Positions 7,761 through 15,207 of a stretch of DNA of 15,519 bases are shown here, in pieces. The position numbers and the translations under genes are program-made. The stretch covers positions 1 to 15,519 of the forward strand of contig CAYVUV010000017.1 of the NCBI GenBank assembly GCA_964455095.1, in the 5' to 3' direction. The DNA is from CAYVUV01 sp964455095. Its GTDB lineage: Bacteria > Desulfobacterota > Binatia > HRBIN30 > CADEER01. Positions within the stretch are counted from its first letter, which is position 1, and the number at the start of each line of letters is the position of its first letter. A model generated the notes under the pieces. It was not told the origin of the DNA. It did not search any database and saw nothing but the letters and a program-made list of their open reading frames with translations.

Positions 7761-7913
7761 TCGGCTCGCTTCGCGCTGCTCGAGCGCTTCACGGTCGACG
7801 CCTGGGTCTCGCTCACGCTGACATATCGGCGGCCGACCCCGCTCCTGACGGAGCTGCAGTTCGAGGTCGCCCGCGCGCTCGCGGACCGCAGGATCGTCTC
7901 GACCGCACGGCTG
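7761..7913 (+). pseudogene. Hotdog-fold (PaaI-like) acyl-CoA thioesterase remnant
   Basis: After the ligase stop at 7740-7742 the same frame reads SARFALLERFTVDAW, then VSLTLTYRRPTPLLTEL, QFEVARALADRRIV and STARL. This resembles the central strands of hotdog thioesterases, which typically have SL.v.Y.RPtPl..eL.fe and g.R....a.l. There is no start codon in frame after the ligase stop, the N-terminal catalytic part is missing, and the homology ends near 7913, where ligase-like sequence begins in another frame. I read it as a broken gene. The family match rests on about 50 residues, so confidence is moderate. Confidence 0.5.
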
Positions 7914-8101
7914 CGGCGGCGATCCGCGTGCCGGCCGGTCGCGTCGTAAATGTCGACAAGCTGCGCGGCGAGCTCGCCGCGCGGCTCTCCGCCTACAAGG
8001 TGCCACGACGGTTCCTGCTGCTCGCCGACGACACGGTCCCGATGCTATCGAGTGGCAAGCTCGACCGGCTTGCTCTCGAGGCGCTCTTCGATGCCGGGTA
8101 G
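7907..8101 (+). pseudogene. C-terminal remnant of a second acyl-CoA synthetase
   Basis: From about 7907 the frame ending at the TAG at 8099-8101 reads AIRVPAGRVVNVDKLRGEL, then SAYKVPRRFLLLADDTVPM, then LSSGKLDRLALEALF. This is the closing domain of an AMP-forming ligase, including the YKVPRR strand and the catalytic-Lys motif SSGKLDR. The adenylation domain is absent. Upstream in this frame there is only the antisense-like shadow of the intact ligase. It differs clearly from the C-terminus of the neighbouring intact ligase (HPSGKPDYPWA), so it is not a simple tandem copy of it. It is joined directly to the thioesterase remnant, which suggests one deletion fused the two. Expression as a protein is unlikely. 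Confidence 0.75.
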
Positions 8102-8179
8102 CGCGAGGAGTCCAGTGCAACGAGGCCACCGGTCAAACCAGAGGATGAGAACAGACCGCGAGGTAATTTTCGCTGCAAC

Positions 8180-8188
8180 GGAGGGGAG
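8180..8188 (+). promoter_or_regulatory. Strong ribosome binding site of the glucosidase gene
   Basis: GGAGGGGAG ends three bases before the ATG at 8192, with the GGAGG core seven bases upstream. It supports that start and suggests efficient translation independent of the operon before it. Confidence 0.65.
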
Positions 8189-8191
8189 CTG

Positions 8192-10918
8192 ATGACCGCG
8201 GAGCACAGTCGCCTGGAAGAAGCTCGCACGCAGAACATTCCCTGGCGCAAGTGGGGACCCTACCTGAGCGAGCGACAGTGGGGCACGGTGCGCGAGGACT
8301 ACAGCGAATCGGGCGACGCGTGGAACTACTTCAGCCACGACCAGGCGCGCTCGCGGGCGTATCGGTGGGGAGAAGATGGGCTGGCCGGTGTCTCCGACGA
8401 CCGCCAGTCCCTCTGCTTCGCGCTGGCCCTGTGGAACGGCAAGGATCCGATCCTCAAGGAGCGGCTCTTCGGGTTGACCAACAGCGAGGGGAACCACGGA
8501 GAGGACGTCAAGGAATACTACTTCTACCTCGACTCCACCCCGACCCACTCGTACATGAAGTACCTCTACAAGTACCCGCAGGCAGCCTATCCGTACGAGG
8601 ACCTCGTCGCGACCAACCGTGGTCGCAGCCGCCACGAGCCCGAGTACGAGTTGCTCGACACGGGCGTCTTTGACGGTGATCGCTACTTCGACGTGTTCGT
8701 CGAATACGCCAAGGGCTCACCGGAGGACCTGCTGATCGAGATCACGGTCTGCAACCGCGGAACAGCGGCCGCGGCGCTGCACGTGCTGCCGACGCTCTGG
8801 TTCCGCAACACCTGGTCATGGGGCGGCGACGCACACCGCCCGCATCTCCGCGCCGTCGCCGGCGGTGTCGTCGCCGCCTCGCACCCGGACCTCGGTGAGC
8901 GATTCCTCTGTTGTGAAGGCGCGACCACGCTGCTCTTCACCGAGAACGAGACCAATCATGAGCGCCTCTTCCAGGCGCGGAACCGAACCCCCTGGGTCAA
9001 GGACGGGATCGACCAGTACATCGTGCATGGCCGGCAGGACGCGGTGAATCCGCAGCAGCAGGGAACCAAAGTGTCAGCGCACTACGCGGTCAGCGTGCCG
9101 GCGGGGGCGTCGCAGACGCTGCGGCTGCGGCTGAGCGAGGCCGCGCCCGCCGCTCCGTTCGGGCCCGACTTCCACCGCGTGATGGCGGCACGCCGCCGGG
9201 AAACGGACGAGTTCTACGCCGCGGTGATTCCGCCATCGCTCGATGCCGACGCGGCCAGCGTAATGCGCCAGGCGATGGCCGGCATGCTGTGGTCCAAGCA
9301 GTTCTACTACTACGACGTCGACAAGTGGCTCGATGAGCATGGCGCCAACCCGTTCAGACCGCAGCGGCAGGCGCCGCGCAACACGCACTGGCACCACATG
9401 CACAACGCCCACATCATTTCGATGCCCGACAAGTGGGAATACCCCTGGTACGCCGCCTGGGATCTCGCCTTCCACGTCCTCGCCCTGACCCTGGTTGATG
9501 ACGACTTCGGCAAGGCGCAGCTCGGCTTGATGCTCGAGGATTCCTATCTGCACCCCAGTGGGCAGATTCCGGCCTACGAGTGGAACTTCGGCGACGTCAA
9601 CCCGCCGGTGCACGCATGGTCCACCGGGTTCACCTACCGTCTCGAGATGCTCCGCCACGGCGCCGGCGACCTCGACTGGCTCGAACGCGTCTTTCACAAG
9701 CTGATGCTCAACTTCACGTGGTGGGTCAATCGCAAGGATCGCGGCGGCAACAACGCCTTCGAAGGCGGCTTCCTCGGGCTGGACAACATTGGCGTCTTCG
9801 ATCGCAGCGCGCCGCTGCCGACCGGCGGGTACCTGGAGCAAGCCGACGGCACCGCGTGGATGGCGCTCTTCTGCCTGAACATGCTCGAGATGGCCGCGTT
9901 GTTGGCCCAGAGTCGCCCGGCCTATCTCGACATGATGCTCAAGTTCGGCGAGCACTTCCTGTGGATTGCGTCGGCGATGATGCGCGCCGGCAGAGACACC
10001 GGGATGTGGGACGAGGACGACGGCTTCTTCTACGACGTGCTCCAGCTCCCGGACGGAACGGCGCAGCGACTGAAAGTCCGGTCCATGGTCGGCTTGTTGC
10101 CCCTGTGCGCCGTTTCCGTCTTCGACGGCGGACTGCTGGAGAAGTATCCGGCGTTGCGCGAGCGCTTCCGCAGCTTCCTCGTCGGTCGCCCGGAGCTGAC
10201 GGCCTTCATCCACGATCCGGCCAAGCTCGGGCATTCGGGCCGCCGGCTGGCGGCGGTGCTGGACGAGACCAAGCTCCGCCGGGTCCTGGCGAGGATGCTC
10301 GACGAGAAGGAGTTCCTGAGCCCCTACGGCATCCGGTCTCTCTCCCGCTATCACGCCGAGCATCCCTACGTGTTCCACGTTGGGCACGACGCCCACACGG
10401 TGTCGTACCTGCCGGGGGAGTCCGACAGCGGGATGTTCGGCGGCAACTCGAACTGGCGCGGGCCGATCTGGACGCCGGTCAACGCCCTGATCGTGCGCGC
10501 GCTGCTGCACTACTTTCAGTACTACGGCAAGGACTTCACCGTGGAGTGCCCGACGGGTTCCGGACAGCAGATGAACCTGTACGAGGTTGCCGAGGAACTT
10601 TCGCGCCGACTGAACAGCATCTTCTTGCGCAGCGATGATGGGCGGCGCCCGGTTCACGGTCAGGCGCGGAAGTTTCAGGACGACCCGCACTGGCGTGATC
10701 TCGTGCTGTTCTACGAATACTTTCACGGCGACACTGGTGCCGGCATCGGCGCCAGCCACCAGACCGGATGGACCGGAATCGTGGCTCGGGCGATGCATCT
10801 GTTTGCCTCCAGCACGGCCGATGAGTTCCTGGAGATCGGCAGCCTCGCGGCCGTGGTGGAAGTGGAACCGGAGCGCGCCGACCAGCCCAAAGGCAAGGCG
10901 CGCCGCCGTGGGCGCTAA
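8192..10918 (+). CDS. Large glucosidase of the GH63 / MGH1-like type
   Basis: A 908-residue protein predicted to hydrolyse an alpha-glucoside by an (alpha/alpha)6-barrel domain. The N-terminal half (about 15-340) resembles the beta-rich region of bacterial 'glucosidase' proteins, with WGPYLSERQWGTVREDYS near the start. The catalytic barrel begins about 350. DKWEYPWYAAWDLAFHVLAL (413-432) carries the Asp (about D424) expected to be the general acid, and GQIPAYEWNFGDVNPP follows. Near the C-terminus GNSNWRGPIWTPVNALI and LFYEYFHGDTGAG...HQTGWTG match the GH63 pattern, the latter holding the probable general-base Glu. No signal peptide is seen, so it is likely cytosolic and may act on a compatible solute or an oligosaccharide. 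The start is fixed by GGAGG seven bases upstream. It stands alone, with ligase remnants on both sides. The family is well supported, the natural substrate is not. Confidence 0.9.
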   Translation: MTAEHSRLEEARTQNIPWRKWGPYLSERQWGTVREDYSESGDAWNYFSHDQARSRAYRWGEDGLAGVSDDRQSLCFALALWNGKDPILKERLFGLTNSEGNHGEDVKEYYFYLDSTPTHSYMKYLYKYPQAAYPYEDLVATNRGRSRHEPEYELLDTGVFDGDRYFDVFVEYAKGSPEDLLIEITVCNRGTAAAALHVLPTLWFRNTWSWGGDAHRPHLRAVAGGVVAASHPDLGERFLCCEGATTLLFTENETNHERLFQARNRTPWVKDGIDQYIVHGRQDAVNPQQQGTKVSAHYAVSVPAGASQTLRLRLSEAAPAAPFGPDFHRVMAARRRETDEFYAAVIPPSLDADAASVMRQAMAGMLWSKQFYYYDVDKWLDEHGANPFRPQRQAPRNTHWHHMHNAHIISMPDKWEYPWYAAWDLAFHVLALTLVDDDFGKAQLGLMLEDSYLHPSGQIPAYEWNFGDVNPPVHAWSTGFTYRLEMLRHGAGDLDWLERVFHKLMLNFTWWVNRKDRGGNNAFEGGFLGLDNIGVFDRSAPLPTGGYLEQADGTAWMALFCLNMLEMAALLAQSRPAYLDMMLKFGEHFLWIASAMMRAGRDTGMWDEDDGFFYDVLQLPDGTAQRLKVRSMVGLLPLCAVSVFDGGLLEKYPALRERFRSFLVGRPELTAFIHDPAKLGHSGRRLAAVLDETKLRRVLARMLDEKEFLSPYGIRSLSRYHAEHPYVFHVGHDAHTVSYLPGESDSGMFGGNSNWRGPIWTPVNALIVRALLHYFQYYGKDFTVECPTGSGQQMNLYEVAEELSRRLNSIFLRSDDGRRPVHGQARKFQDDPHWRDLVLFYEYFHGDTGAGIGASHQTGWTGIVARAMHLFASSTADEFLEIGSLAAVVEVEPERADQPKGKARRRGR

Positions 10919-10960
10919 TAGGACGTCAGGCCGTCGTGCGCCGATGAACAGTGATAGCGA

Positions 10961-11180
10961 GTGGACGATTCCGAAGGTGATCGCGCGCCGGCGGCGGGCG
11001 TCCAGGGTGAAATTCAGCTGCGCGGACGGAACCTGATGCGCGGCATCTGCGGCCGGACGCGCGCCGAGCTATTCGACGCAGCAAGTGCCGATGTCGGCGA
11101 CGGGCAAGGTCGACAAGCCGGCGCTCCAGCAGCTCCTCCGCGCGCGCGGGGTGCGCGCTCGCACGGCCGCACGCGGCTGA
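10961..11180 (+). pseudogene. Acyl-CoA synthetase remnant with internal deletion and frameshift
   Basis: Two pieces of one AMP-forming ligase lie end to end in different frames. At 10961-11080 the sequence reads EGDRAPAAGVQGEIQL then RGRNLMRGICGRTRAELFDA, the conserved stretch just before the (W)YRTGD motif. At 11085-11180, in another frame, it reads VPMSATGKVDKPALQQLLRA and ends at a TGA; this is the C-terminal catalytic-Lys segment. The roughly 150 residues normally between them are gone, as is everything before the first piece. The first frame runs on without a stop into the DUF2238 gene, which could mislead a gene caller into a 333-residue fusion. It is distinct from the remnant at 7907-8101, since both carry the C-terminal Lys motif with different sequence. 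Confidence 0.75.
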
Positions 11181-11224
11181 GCCCCCATTGCCTTTTCGCC
11201 GCGCCCGTAGTTTGCAGGTGCGCG

Positions 11225-11962
11225 ATGGCAGGTTCACAGTCGTGGTTCTCGCACCAGTGGTATCCGCGCCTGCTTCTCGCCCTCCTCACCCTGCTCTCGA
11301 TCGGGTTGGGGATCGCGCCGCACGATCGCGCCGACTGGCTGCTCGAGAACGCCTTCCTGTTTGGCGGTGTCGCCGTGCTGGTGGCCACGCACCGGGCCCT
11401 GCCGCTTTCGCGCGTGTCCTATACGTTGATCTTCCTCCTCTTCTGTCTCCACGCGGTGGGCGCCCACTACACCTATTCGCTGGTGCCGTACGACGCGTGG
11501 GTCGAGGCGCTCACGGGCCGCACGCTCTCGAGCCTGACCGGGTGGGAGCGCAATCACTACGATCGCCTCGTCCACTTCTCGTACGGAATCCTGCTCGCCT
11601 ATCCGGCCCGCGAAGTGTTCCTGCGCGTCGCCGACGTGCGCGGCTTCTGGGGGTACTTCCTGCCGCTCGACGTGGTGATGGCGACGTCGATGCTCTACGA
11701 GCTGATCGAATGGGGGGCGGCGTCGGCCCTGGGCGGCGACCTCGGTACCGCCTACCTCGGCACGCAGGGCGATCAGTGGGACGCGCAGAAGGACATGGCG
11801 CTCGCCACCCTGGGGGCGATCATCGCCATGCTCATTACCGCCGCGATCAATTGGCACTTCCAGCGCGACTTCGCCCGCCAGTGGGCCGAGAGCCTGCGCG
11901 TCAAGCACCCCGAACCGCTCGGCGAGGACGCCCTGGCGCGCCGCATGCGCGGGCGCGAATGA
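11225..11962 (+). CDS. DUF2238 (YjdF-type) integral membrane protein
   Basis: A 245-residue inner-membrane protein of unknown biochemical role. About six membrane segments are visible near residues 14-31, 40-57, 65-84, 116-134, 143-162 and 191-210. Conserved polar features match the DUF2238/YjdF family: HYTYSLVPYD (81-90), DRLVHFSYGILLAYP (113-127), SMLYELIEWGAA (155-166) and GTQGDQWDAQKDM (179-191). Acid and His residues inside or next to membrane segments suggest a site for metal or proton binding, but this is inference. The start is ATG 11225, with AGGTG four bases before it; the frame is open upstream to 10961, but that portion is the ligase remnant. The gene ends just before the strong stem-loop at 11972-12035. 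Confidence 0.87.
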   Translation: MAGSQSWFSHQWYPRLLLALLTLLSIGLGIAPHDRADWLLENAFLFGGVAVLVATHRALPLSRVSYTLIFLLFCLHAVGAHYTYSLVPYDAWVEALTGRTLSSLTGWERNHYDRLVHFSYGILLAYPAREVFLRVADVRGFWGYFLPLDVVMATSMLYELIEWGAASALGGDLGTAYLGTQGDQWDAQKDMALATLGAIIAMLITAAINWHFQRDFARQWAESLRVKHPEPLGEDALARRMRGRE

Positions 11963-11971
11963 CGCGACCGC

Positions 11972-12035
11972 CTAGCCCGCATTCCTCACCAGCTTCCTAC
12001 TGCGAGCGCGGAATCTGGTGAGAAATGCGGGCTAG
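11972..12035. repeat. Strong stem-loop with 26-base arms between convergent genes
   Basis: The arms 11972-11997 and 12010-12035 are inverted copies matching at 24 of 26 positions; mismatches fall at arm positions 13 and 22. They enclose a 12-base loop (11998-12009). Both arms end in CTAG, and CCGC/GCGG outside extends the pairing across a one-base bulge. It starts 10 bases after the DUF2238 stop, and its right arm contains the stop codon of the convergent 63-codon gene (12032-12034). It could act as a two-way terminator, though no T-run follows on either side; it is also long for a terminator and could be a dispersed repeat. Confidence 0.75.
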
Positions 12036-12223
12036 CGGCGGCGCACGCGCAACGTGCTGGATTGCTTGCCGTTGTTGGGCGGCCGCACGGACACGATCTC
12101 GACGACTTCCCAGTCGGCGACACCCTGCTTTTCGAGCGCCGTTCGAGTCAGGGGGTCGAACTCGTTGAGCATGAACGGCGTGCGGATCGAAACGGTGACG
12201 GTGCGCTCTTCGGTGTTTGTCAT
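12032..12223 (-). CDS. Small hypothetical protein (63 residues)
   Basis: I do not recognise a family. The protein opens MTNTEERTVTVSIRTPFMLN and contains ALEKQGVADWEVVEIVSVRP, ending in a basic tail RVRRR. The pattern of alternating hydrophobic residues, an acidic helix-like middle and a second strand (WEVVEIVSV) looks like a real small alpha/beta protein rather than a shadow. No signal peptide or membrane segment is seen. The ATG at 12221-12223 has only a weak AGAG upstream. The stop lies inside the right arm of the 11972-12035 stem-loop, so the transcript would end in that structure. Another frame on the same strand (11997-12257) is longer but very basic and less protein-like. Confidence 0.55.
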   Translation of the reverse strand: MTNTEERTVTVSIRTPFMLNEFDPLTRTALEKQGVADWEVVEIVSVRPPNNGKQSSTLRVRRR

Positions 12224-12304
12224 ACGAGATCTCTAGCCCCAATGGCCGGGGGCGCAAGTGGGGTGCCGCGTATATCTGGTCTGGGACCGAGATTGCCGCT
12301 CACC

Positions 12305-12525
12305 GGGCTTTGCACACAAAGTCACCGTTGGACGGCGCTCTGGTCGGAGTCGGGGTCGGAATCGGTATCGGGATCGAGGGCAACGAAATGAATTGCGGCC
12401 GGTGTCGATGCGATCCGCCAGGGACCGCGGAATCCCTCGGAGAGGAATCGATTCCGATGCCGATAGCGATTCCGCCCCGCCGGAGAGGCACGCTCGGTGA
12501 TGAAAGGGGTTTCTGTGCAAGGCCC
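12305..12525. mobile_element. MITE-like foldback element with terminal inverted repeats and flanking direct repeats
   Basis: The element begins GGGCTTTGCACACAAA (12305-12320) and ends with its near-inverse TTTCTGTGCAAGGCCC (12510-12525), 14 of 16 paired. A second pair of arms lies inside, 12358-12376 against 12455-12473, with 17 of 19 paired. The stretches between arms are 37 and 36 bases and are themselves partly complementary (GTCACCG against CGGTGAT), so nearly the whole 221 bases fold back. CCGCTCACC occurs at 12296-12304 and again at 12524-12532; at least GCTCACC lies outside both ends like a 7-base target duplication. No coding frame of note lies inside, which fits a non-autonomous element. 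Naming it a mobile element is inference from structure; the pairing and direct repeats are seen directly. Confidence 0.6.
12343..12376. repeat. Degenerate hexamer repeat (GTCGGN/ATCGGN)
   Basis: Reading from 12343, hexamers GTCGGA, GTCGGG, GTCGGA, ATCGGT, ATCGGG and a partial ATCG follow in register. The complementary series (CGATTC, CGATGC, CGATAG, CGATTC) is seen at 12449-12472. The repeat forms part of the inner arms of the foldback element. Confidence 0.65.
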
Positions 12526-12654
12526 GCTCACCCCCATCGCTCGCGAAGGCGGGCCGAGTCCAATGCGTTCAGTCGACAGCGACAGACGGTCCGGGTAAAC
12601 GTTCACCTCTCGAACGCCAGTGCCGACACCCCAATCGCAGGAGGATTCAGGGTC
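12526..12654. other. Leader region before the VOC gene
   Basis: It holds the right direct repeat of the foldback element and a hairpin with GGCCCGC (12521-12527) pairing to GCGGGCC (12549-12555) across a 21-base loop. The ribosome site AGGAGG (12639-12644) follows. I see no convincing promoter boxes and no coding frame. Confidence 0.4.
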
Positions 12655-13038
12655 ATGAGCGTGCAGCTCAACCATACCATCGTCTGGTGCCGCGACAAGC
12701 AGAAGTCGGCGGCGTTTCTGACCGAGATTCTCGGCTTGCCGCAGCCAACGCCCTTTCTTCACTTCCTCGTCGTCGCGGTCGACAACGGCGTCTCGCTGGA
12801 CTTTTTCGAGATCGACGGCGAGATCACCACTCAGCACTATGCGTTCCTGATCGGCGATGATGATTTCGATGCGATATTTGGCCGCGTGCGCGCGCGCGGA
12901 CTCGAGTACTGGGCTGATCCGGCCCGGACGCTCCCCGGTGAGATCAATCACCACTTTGGCGGCCGCGGCGTGTACTTCAAAGACCCCAATGGCCACCTCC
13001 TCGAGATCATCACCCGCCCCTACGGCAGCGTAGGTTGA
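12655..13038 (+). CDS. VOC superfamily (glyoxalase-fold) protein
   Basis: A 127-residue protein of the vicinal oxygen chelate fold, which includes glyoxalase I, extradiol dioxygenases and fosfomycin-resistance enzymes. Two beta-alpha-beta-beta-beta modules are visible. The first opens QLNHTIVWCRDKQKSAAFLT with H7 as a probable metal ligand; the second spans HYAFLIGDDDFDAIFGRV to the end. The closing GVYFKDPNGHLLEIITRPY, with E117, is the family hallmark. H7, H61 and E117, perhaps with E52, could form the metal site. The length is that of a one-subunit VOC protein. The start is ATG 12655, with AGGAGG ten bases upstream; the same frame is open to 12217, but that part is the foldback element. 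It stands alone before transketolase. Its substrate is unknown. Confidence 0.9.
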   Translation: MSVQLNHTIVWCRDKQKSAAFLTEILGLPQPTPFLHFLVVAVDNGVSLDFFEIDGEITTQHYAFLIGDDDFDAIFGRVRARGLEYWADPARTLPGEINHHFGGRGVYFKDPNGHLLEIITRPYGSVG

Positions 13039-13142
13039 GACTCCCATCGATGTCAGAGGTCAAGCCAATGCCAGGAGGCACAGGGTTCGGTTTCTGGTGC
13101 CTGGGCTGGGACTGTCGTTCCTGAAGATATAGGAAGAGGGCC

Positions 13143-15203
13143 ATGTCAAAAGACCTCGATCAGCTGTGCATCAACACTATTCGGTTTCTGTCGGTGGATG
13201 CCGTCCAACAAGCCAACAGCGGCCATCCCGGCATGCCGCTCGGTGCCGCGGCGATGGCCTATGTCTTGTGGACGCGCGTGCTCAAGCACCATCCGCGCAA
13301 TCCCGACTGGTTCGACCGCGACCGCTTCGTGCTCTCGGCCGGTCACGGCTCGATGCTGATCTACAGCCTGCTGCATCTGACCGGCTACGACCTCTCGCTC
13401 GACGACATCAAAAAATTCCGCCAGTGGGGCAGCAAGGCGCCGGGGCATCCCGAGCGCGGGCATACGGCTGGCGTGGAGACGACCACCGGTCCGCTCGGGC
13501 AGGGGCTCGCCAACGCGGTCGGTATGGCGATGGCCGAAGCCCAGCTGGCGGCGCGTTACAATCGGCCCGGGCACGAGGTGATCGACCACGCCACCTGGGC
13601 GATCGTCAGCGACGGCGATCTCATGGAAGGCGTCGCAGCCGAGGCGGCCTCGCTGGCCGGGCATCTGCGACTCGGCAAGCTGACCTGCCTGTACGACGAC
13701 AACTACGTCACGCTCGCCGCCGGCACCGACATCACGTTCTCGGAAGATCGCGCGCGCCGGTTCGAAGCCTACGGCTGGCACACTGCGACGGTCGCCGATG
13801 GCAACGACCTCGCAGCGGTTGACGCTGCGCTGCAGGCTGCACGGGCGGAACGGGGGCGGCCGTCGCTGATCCTGGTGCGCACCCATATTGGCTACGGGTC
13901 GCCGAACAAGCACGACACCTTCGAAGCGCACGGCTCGCCGCTCGGCGCCGACGAAGTGCGCTTGACCAAGGAGAATCTCGGCTGGCCGACCGAACCGCCA
14001 TTCCTTATCCCGGCGCCGGCGCTGGAGCACTTTCGTCAGGCGGTGACGCGCGGCGCGCGCGACGAAGCGGCGTGGAACGAGCGCATGGCGGCCTATGCGA
14101 AGGCGTTTCCCGACCTGGCCGAAGAGCTGCGGCGCAGCCTGCGCGGCGAGCTGCCGCCGAACTGGGACGCGGACATTCCGGTTTTTCCCGCCGATGCCAA
14201 GGGCCTGGCCACCCGTGTCGCCTCGGGCAAGGTGATGAACGCCATCGCGCCGCGCGTGCCGGCGCTGACCGGCGGCTCGGCCGATCTGAATTCCTCGACC
14301 CATACGGCGCTGAAAGGCCTGGGCGATTTCAATCCGCCGGCGGGTCCGGGCGTCGACACGCAGGGCTCCGACAGCGGTGGCTGGAGCTATGCCGGACGCA
14401 ACCTTCACTTCGGTGTGCGCGAGCACGCGATGGGCGCCATCGCCAACGGCATGGCGGCGCACGGTGCGATCGTTCCGTATGGCTCGACCTTCCTGATCTT
14501 CTCCGACTATATGCGCCCGCCGATCCGCCTGGCGGCGCTGATGGGACTGCATGTCGTGCACGTCTTCACGCACGACAGCCTGGCGTTGGGCGAGGACGGG
14601 CCCACCCATCAACCGGTGGAACAGCTCGCCGCGCTGCGCGCGATACCGAACCTGACCGTGATCCGCCCCAGCGACGCCAACGAGACGGCGGTGGCGTGGC
14701 GCGTGGCGTTGGAGACGCGCGGCCGCCCGGTAGTGCTGGTGTTGACGCGACAGAATGTCCCGACGCTCGATCGCAGCCGCTACGCATCGGCCGACGGCTT
14801 GCGCCGCGGTGGGTACGTGTTGGTCGATGCGCCGAGCGGCAAGCCGGAGTTGATCCTGATCGCCAGCGGCTCCGAGGTCGGCCTGATCGTCGCCGCGGCG
14901 GAACGTCTGCAGGGCGAAGGCGTGGCGGTGCGCTGCGTCGCGATGCCGAGCTGGGAGCTCTTCGACGCCTTGCCGCAAGCCGAGCGCGATGCCGTGCTGC
15001 CGCCGTCGGTGCCGGCACGGCTGGCGGTCGAGATGGGCGTGGCCCAGGGTTGGCGCCAGTATGTCGGCGATCGCGGTGCGGTGCTGAGCATCGAGCGCTT
15101 CGGCGCCTCGGCGCCGGCGGAGGTGCTGCTGCGCGAGTACGGATTCACCGTCGACAACGTCTGCGCGCATGCCAAGGCCGTGCTGAGCGCGCCGCGCGCC
15201 TAG
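13143..15203 (+). CDS. tkt: Transketolase
   Basis: A 686-residue ThDP enzyme that moves two-carbon ketol units between sugar phosphates in the pentose phosphate pathway, in the cytosol. The length is normal for the full two-chain-type enzyme. SGHPGMPLGAAAMAYVLW (26-43) carries H28, and GHGSM holds H68. The ThDP motif runs from SDGDLMEG (156-163) to YDDN with N187. HGSPLG carries H263. The pyrimidine-domain motif FGVREHAMGAIANG has the catalytic E428, and THDSLALGEDGPTHQPVEQL has H477 and H489. All expected active-site residues are present, so it should be functional. The ATG at 13143 has AGGAAGAGG shortly before it. It ends four bases from the stop of a convergent oxidoreductase gene. No other pentose-phosphate gene is in the window. 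Confidence 0.97.
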   Translation: MSKDLDQLCINTIRFLSVDAVQQANSGHPGMPLGAAAMAYVLWTRVLKHHPRNPDWFDRDRFVLSAGHGSMLIYSLLHLTGYDLSLDDIKKFRQWGSKAPGHPERGHTAGVETTTGPLGQGLANAVGMAMAEAQLAARYNRPGHEVIDHATWAIVSDGDLMEGVAAEAASLAGHLRLGKLTCLYDDNYVTLAAGTDITFSEDRARRFEAYGWHTATVADGNDLAAVDAALQAARAERGRPSLILVRTHIGYGSPNKHDTFEAHGSPLGADEVRLTKENLGWPTEPPFLIPAPALEHFRQAVTRGARDEAAWNERMAAYAKAFPDLAEELRRSLRGELPPNWDADIPVFPADAKGLATRVASGKVMNAIAPRVPALTGGSADLNSSTHTALKGLGDFNPPAGPGVDTQGSDSGGWSYAGRNLHFGVREHAMGAIANGMAAHGAIVPYGSTFLIFSDYMRPPIRLAALMGLHVVHVFTHDSLALGEDGPTHQPVEQLAALRAIPNLTVIRPSDANETAVAWRVALETRGRPVVLVLTRQNVPTLDRSRYASADGLRRGGYVLVDAPSGKPELILIASGSEVGLIVAAAERLQGEGVAVRCVAMPSWELFDALPQAERDAVLPPSVPARLAVEMGVAQGWRQYVGDRGAVLSIERFGASAPAEVLLREYGFTVDNVCAHAKAVLSAPRA

Positions 15204-15207
15204 GCGG

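Noticed and set aside
7743..11224. Glucosidase gene inserted into the middle of one ligase gene
   Set aside because: Both flanking remnants carry a ligase C-terminus with different sequence, so they come from two genes and not from one split gene.
10961..11962. A 333-residue fusion of ligase fragment and DUF2238 protein
   Set aside because: The first part is decayed ligase sequence that merely lacks a stop; the membrane protein has its own ATG at 11225 with a ribosome site.
12343..12376. CRISPR-like or coding repeat
   Set aside because: The hexamers are contiguous and degenerate with no spacers, and the peptide they would encode (VGVGIGIGIEG) is a by-product of the repeat.
13071..13101. Possible hairpin between the VOC and transketolase genes
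   Set aside because: Only GGCAC/GTGCC pairs cleanly across a 15-base loop; too weak to call.
13146..15170. Open frame of 674 codons opposite transketolase
   Set aside because: It is a shadow; transketolase motifs are intact on the plus strand.
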